6,333 nucleotides of DNA, taken from the NCBI GenBank assembly GCA_018818485.1, contig JAHIRX010000049.1:1-6333 (forward strand), written 5' to 3'. This DNA is from Patescibacteria group bacterium (GTDB lineage: Bacteria; Patescibacteriota; WWE3; UBA101185; UBA10185). The notes beneath the pieces were generated by a model. The model was not told the origin of the DNA, did not search any database, and worked only from the letters and a program-made list of their open reading frames with translations. Below are positions 5,822 through 6,333 of this stretch, piece after piece (position 1 is the stretch's first letter; each line of letters begins with the position of its first letter). A program made the position numbers and the translations under genes.

Positions 5822-5850
5822 AATATAGCATAAAGAAAAGATTATGTCAA
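5822..5850 (-). promoter_or_regulatory. Near-consensus sigma-70-type promoter of the ncRNA
   Basis: Consensus TTGACA (5850-5845), an ideal 17-base spacer and TATATT (5827-5822, five of six) lie on the minus strand. It is the strongest promoter in the window, implying an abundant transcript starting near 5815. Confidence 0.88.
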
Positions 5851-5873
5851 ACTATAGGACTAAATGATATAAT
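5844..5873 (+). promoter_or_regulatory. Promoter of the 40-residue microprotein, overlapping the ncRNA promoter
   Basis: A perfect TATAAT (5868-5873) is preceded, after 18 bases, by ATGTCA (5844-5849, four of six). That -35 overlaps the opposing -35 box (5845-5850) by five bases. Transcription would start near 5880. Confidence 0.6.
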
Positions 5874-5887
5874 CTTAACAAATAAAA

Positions 5888-5894
5888 AAAGGAG
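5888..5894 (+). promoter_or_regulatory. Shine-Dalgarno site of the microprotein
   Basis: AAAGGAG stands five bases before the ATG at 5900. It is one of the few strong ribosome binding sites here and is good evidence that this short ORF is translated. Confidence 0.75.
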
Positions 5895-5899
5895 AAGTA

Positions 5900-6022
5900 A
5901 TGAAAAAAGAGATATTTCTAGTTGCTGGGGTAACCGTAGCTGTTATATTAGTAGTGACCATTATTGATGCCCTAAAACAAATAGATCGAATTGATTTCGC
6001 GATTAAAAACGCAGGTAAATAA
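5900..6022 (+). CDS. Single-pass membrane microprotein (40 residues)
   Basis: The short ORF encodes MKKEIFLVAGVTVAVILVVT followed by IIDALKQIDRIDFAIKNAGK. Residues 5-22 form one hydrophobic helix after a Lys-Lys N-terminus, and an amphipathic, charged tail follows. It has a good ribosome binding site (AAAGGAG, 5888-5894, five bases before the ATG), its own promoter and a terminator eight bases after the stop, so it is a complete one-gene unit despite its size. No family is recognised. It could be a membrane-associated regulator, a small subunit or a type I toxin-like peptide; no antisense RNA facing it was seen, which weakens the last idea. Confidence 0.75.
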   Translation: MKKEIFLVAGVTVAVILVVTIIDALKQIDRIDFAIKNAGK

Positions 6023-6029
6023 TCTTCGA

Positions 6030-6065
6030 AAAGGCAGGTGCCATAAACATCTGCCTTTGTTTTTT
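6030..6065 (+). terminator. Intrinsic terminator of the microprotein gene
   Basis: An 11-pair stem with one G-U pair (6030-6040 with 6048-6058), a seven-base loop and GTTTTTT form a textbook terminator beginning eight bases after the stop codon. Confidence 0.9.
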
Positions 6066-6067
6066 CA

Positions 6068-6096
6068 TTGGATATTAGGGTATTTATTGTTAAAAT
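6068..6096 (+). promoter_or_regulatory. Promoter of the tRNA-Arg/tRNA-Leu unit
   Basis: TTGGAT (6068-6073), a 17-base spacer and TAAAAT (6091-6096) place transcription start near 6103, about five bases before mature tRNA-Arg. The -35 is weak at three of six. Confidence 0.5.
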
Positions 6097-6107
6097 ACAA
6101 CTACTCT

Positions 6108-6180
6108 GCGCCTGTAGCTCAGCGGATAGAGCAGCACCCTTCTAAGGTGAAGGCCGGGGGTTCAATTCCCTCCAGGCGCG
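6108..6180 (+). tRNA. tRNA-Arg (anticodon UCU)
   Basis: The cloverleaf is complete: acceptor GCGCCTG/CAGGCGC, D arm GCTC/GAGC, anticodon loop CTTCTAA with UCU at 6141-6143, and T arm GGGGG-TTCAATT-CCCTC. The discriminator is G and CCA is encoded at 6181-6183. The outermost anticodon-stem pair is a G/A mismatch. It reads AGA codons. Only one base separates its CCA from the next tRNA. Confidence 0.97.
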
Positions 6181-6184
6181 CCAT

Positions 6185-6268
6185 GGGCGAGTGGTGGAAT
6201 GGCAGACACGAGGGACTTAAAATCCCTTGTCCATTAAGGACGTGAGGGTTCGACTCCCTCCTCGCCCA
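6185..6268 (+). tRNA. tRNA-Leu (anticodon UAA)
   Basis: This is a class II tRNA with acceptor GGGCGAG/CTCGCCC, an anticodon arm AGGGA-CTTAAAA-TCCCT carrying UAA at 6218-6220, and a long variable arm with a GTCC/GGAC stem. The T arm is GAGGG-TTCGACT-CCCTC, the discriminator is A, and CCA is encoded at 6269-6271. It follows tRNA-Arg in the same transcript and reads UUA codons, which are frequent in AT-rich genomes. Confidence 0.97.
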
Positions 6269-6280
6269 CCATATATTTAT

Positions 6281-6333
6281 ATGACTAAAAAACTAACTAT
6301 TTTACTCACAACAGCAATCTTTCTTCTTATATG
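6281..6333 (+). CDS. N-terminus of a secreted or membrane protein (partial)
   Basis: The reading frame starts at ATG 6281 and leaves the window after 17 codons: MTKKLTILLTTAIFLLI. A Lys-Lys start followed by a hydrophobic run is typical of a signal peptide or first membrane helix. The ATG stands nine bases after the CCA end of tRNA-Leu and has no Shine-Dalgarno sequence. TATATT at 6272-6277 is too close (three bases) to serve as an ordinary -10 for a leaderless start. The gene may instead be read from the tRNA promoter. Confidence 0.55.
   Translation, partial: MTKKLTILLTTAIFLLI

Noticed and set aside
5991..6245. Plus-strand 84-residue ORF
   Set aside because: It runs through a microprotein end, a terminator and two tRNA genes, so it cannot be coding.
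6272..6277. TATATT as a -10 box for the ORF at 6281
   Set aside because: It is only three bases from the ATG, closer than any other case here, and there is no -35 match outside the tRNA body.

Overview
The window reads as a compact, AT-rich bacterial chromosome segment. Genes are short and tightly packed. TAA, TAG and TGA all appear to act as stops, which argues against a recoded TGA. All three tRNA genes carry an encoded CCA end. Tiny unknown proteins beside lone housekeeping enzymes, together with several starts that look leaderless, suggest a small-genome lineage such as Patescibacteria/CPR. That placement is an inference, because no marker gene in the window fixes it. I see no mobile element, CRISPR array, phage gene or defence cassette.

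Layout, left to right. (1) The first codons of a membrane protein run off the left edge on the minus strand. (2) A plus-strand gene of unknown function (141-590) has two plausible starts. It ends at a strong hairpin terminator (603-643) that lies inside the tail of the next, convergent gene. (3) A minus-strand pair, thioredoxin reductase (trxB) and a GT39/PMT-like membrane glycosyltransferase, forms an operon. The glycosyltransferase starts at TTG, one base after the trxB stop, using a ribosome binding site inside the last trxB codons. (4) Divergent from trxB is a plus-strand pair: a 62-residue acidic protein and, overlapping it at TAATG, a PH-like plus SHOCT-like protein. Its stop codon touches the CCA end of a convergent tRNA-Gly(UCC) gene. 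(5) A small protein with three 14-residue repeats is followed by an MFS transporter. (6) The 412-base gap after the transporter is not empty. It holds a minus-strand transcription unit with a near-consensus promoter, about 320 nt of structured sequence with no ORF, and a textbook terminator. I cannot assign it to a known RNA family, and it is the best candidate here for something undescribed. (7) A divergent promoter whose -35 box overlaps that of the RNA drives a 40-residue membrane microprotein with its own terminator. (8) tRNA-Arg(UCU) and tRNA-Leu(UAA) follow, then the start of another secreted or membrane protein running off the right edge.

Two modes of translation start seem to coexist. 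Several first genes of transcripts have a -10-like TANNNT box about 6-8 bases before the ATG and no Shine-Dalgarno sequence. Three other starts (an internal start, a downstream operon gene and the microprotein) have strong AAGGAG/GGAGG sites. The proteins do not form one evident pathway: redox housekeeping, envelope glycosylation, transport and tRNAs are simply packed together.
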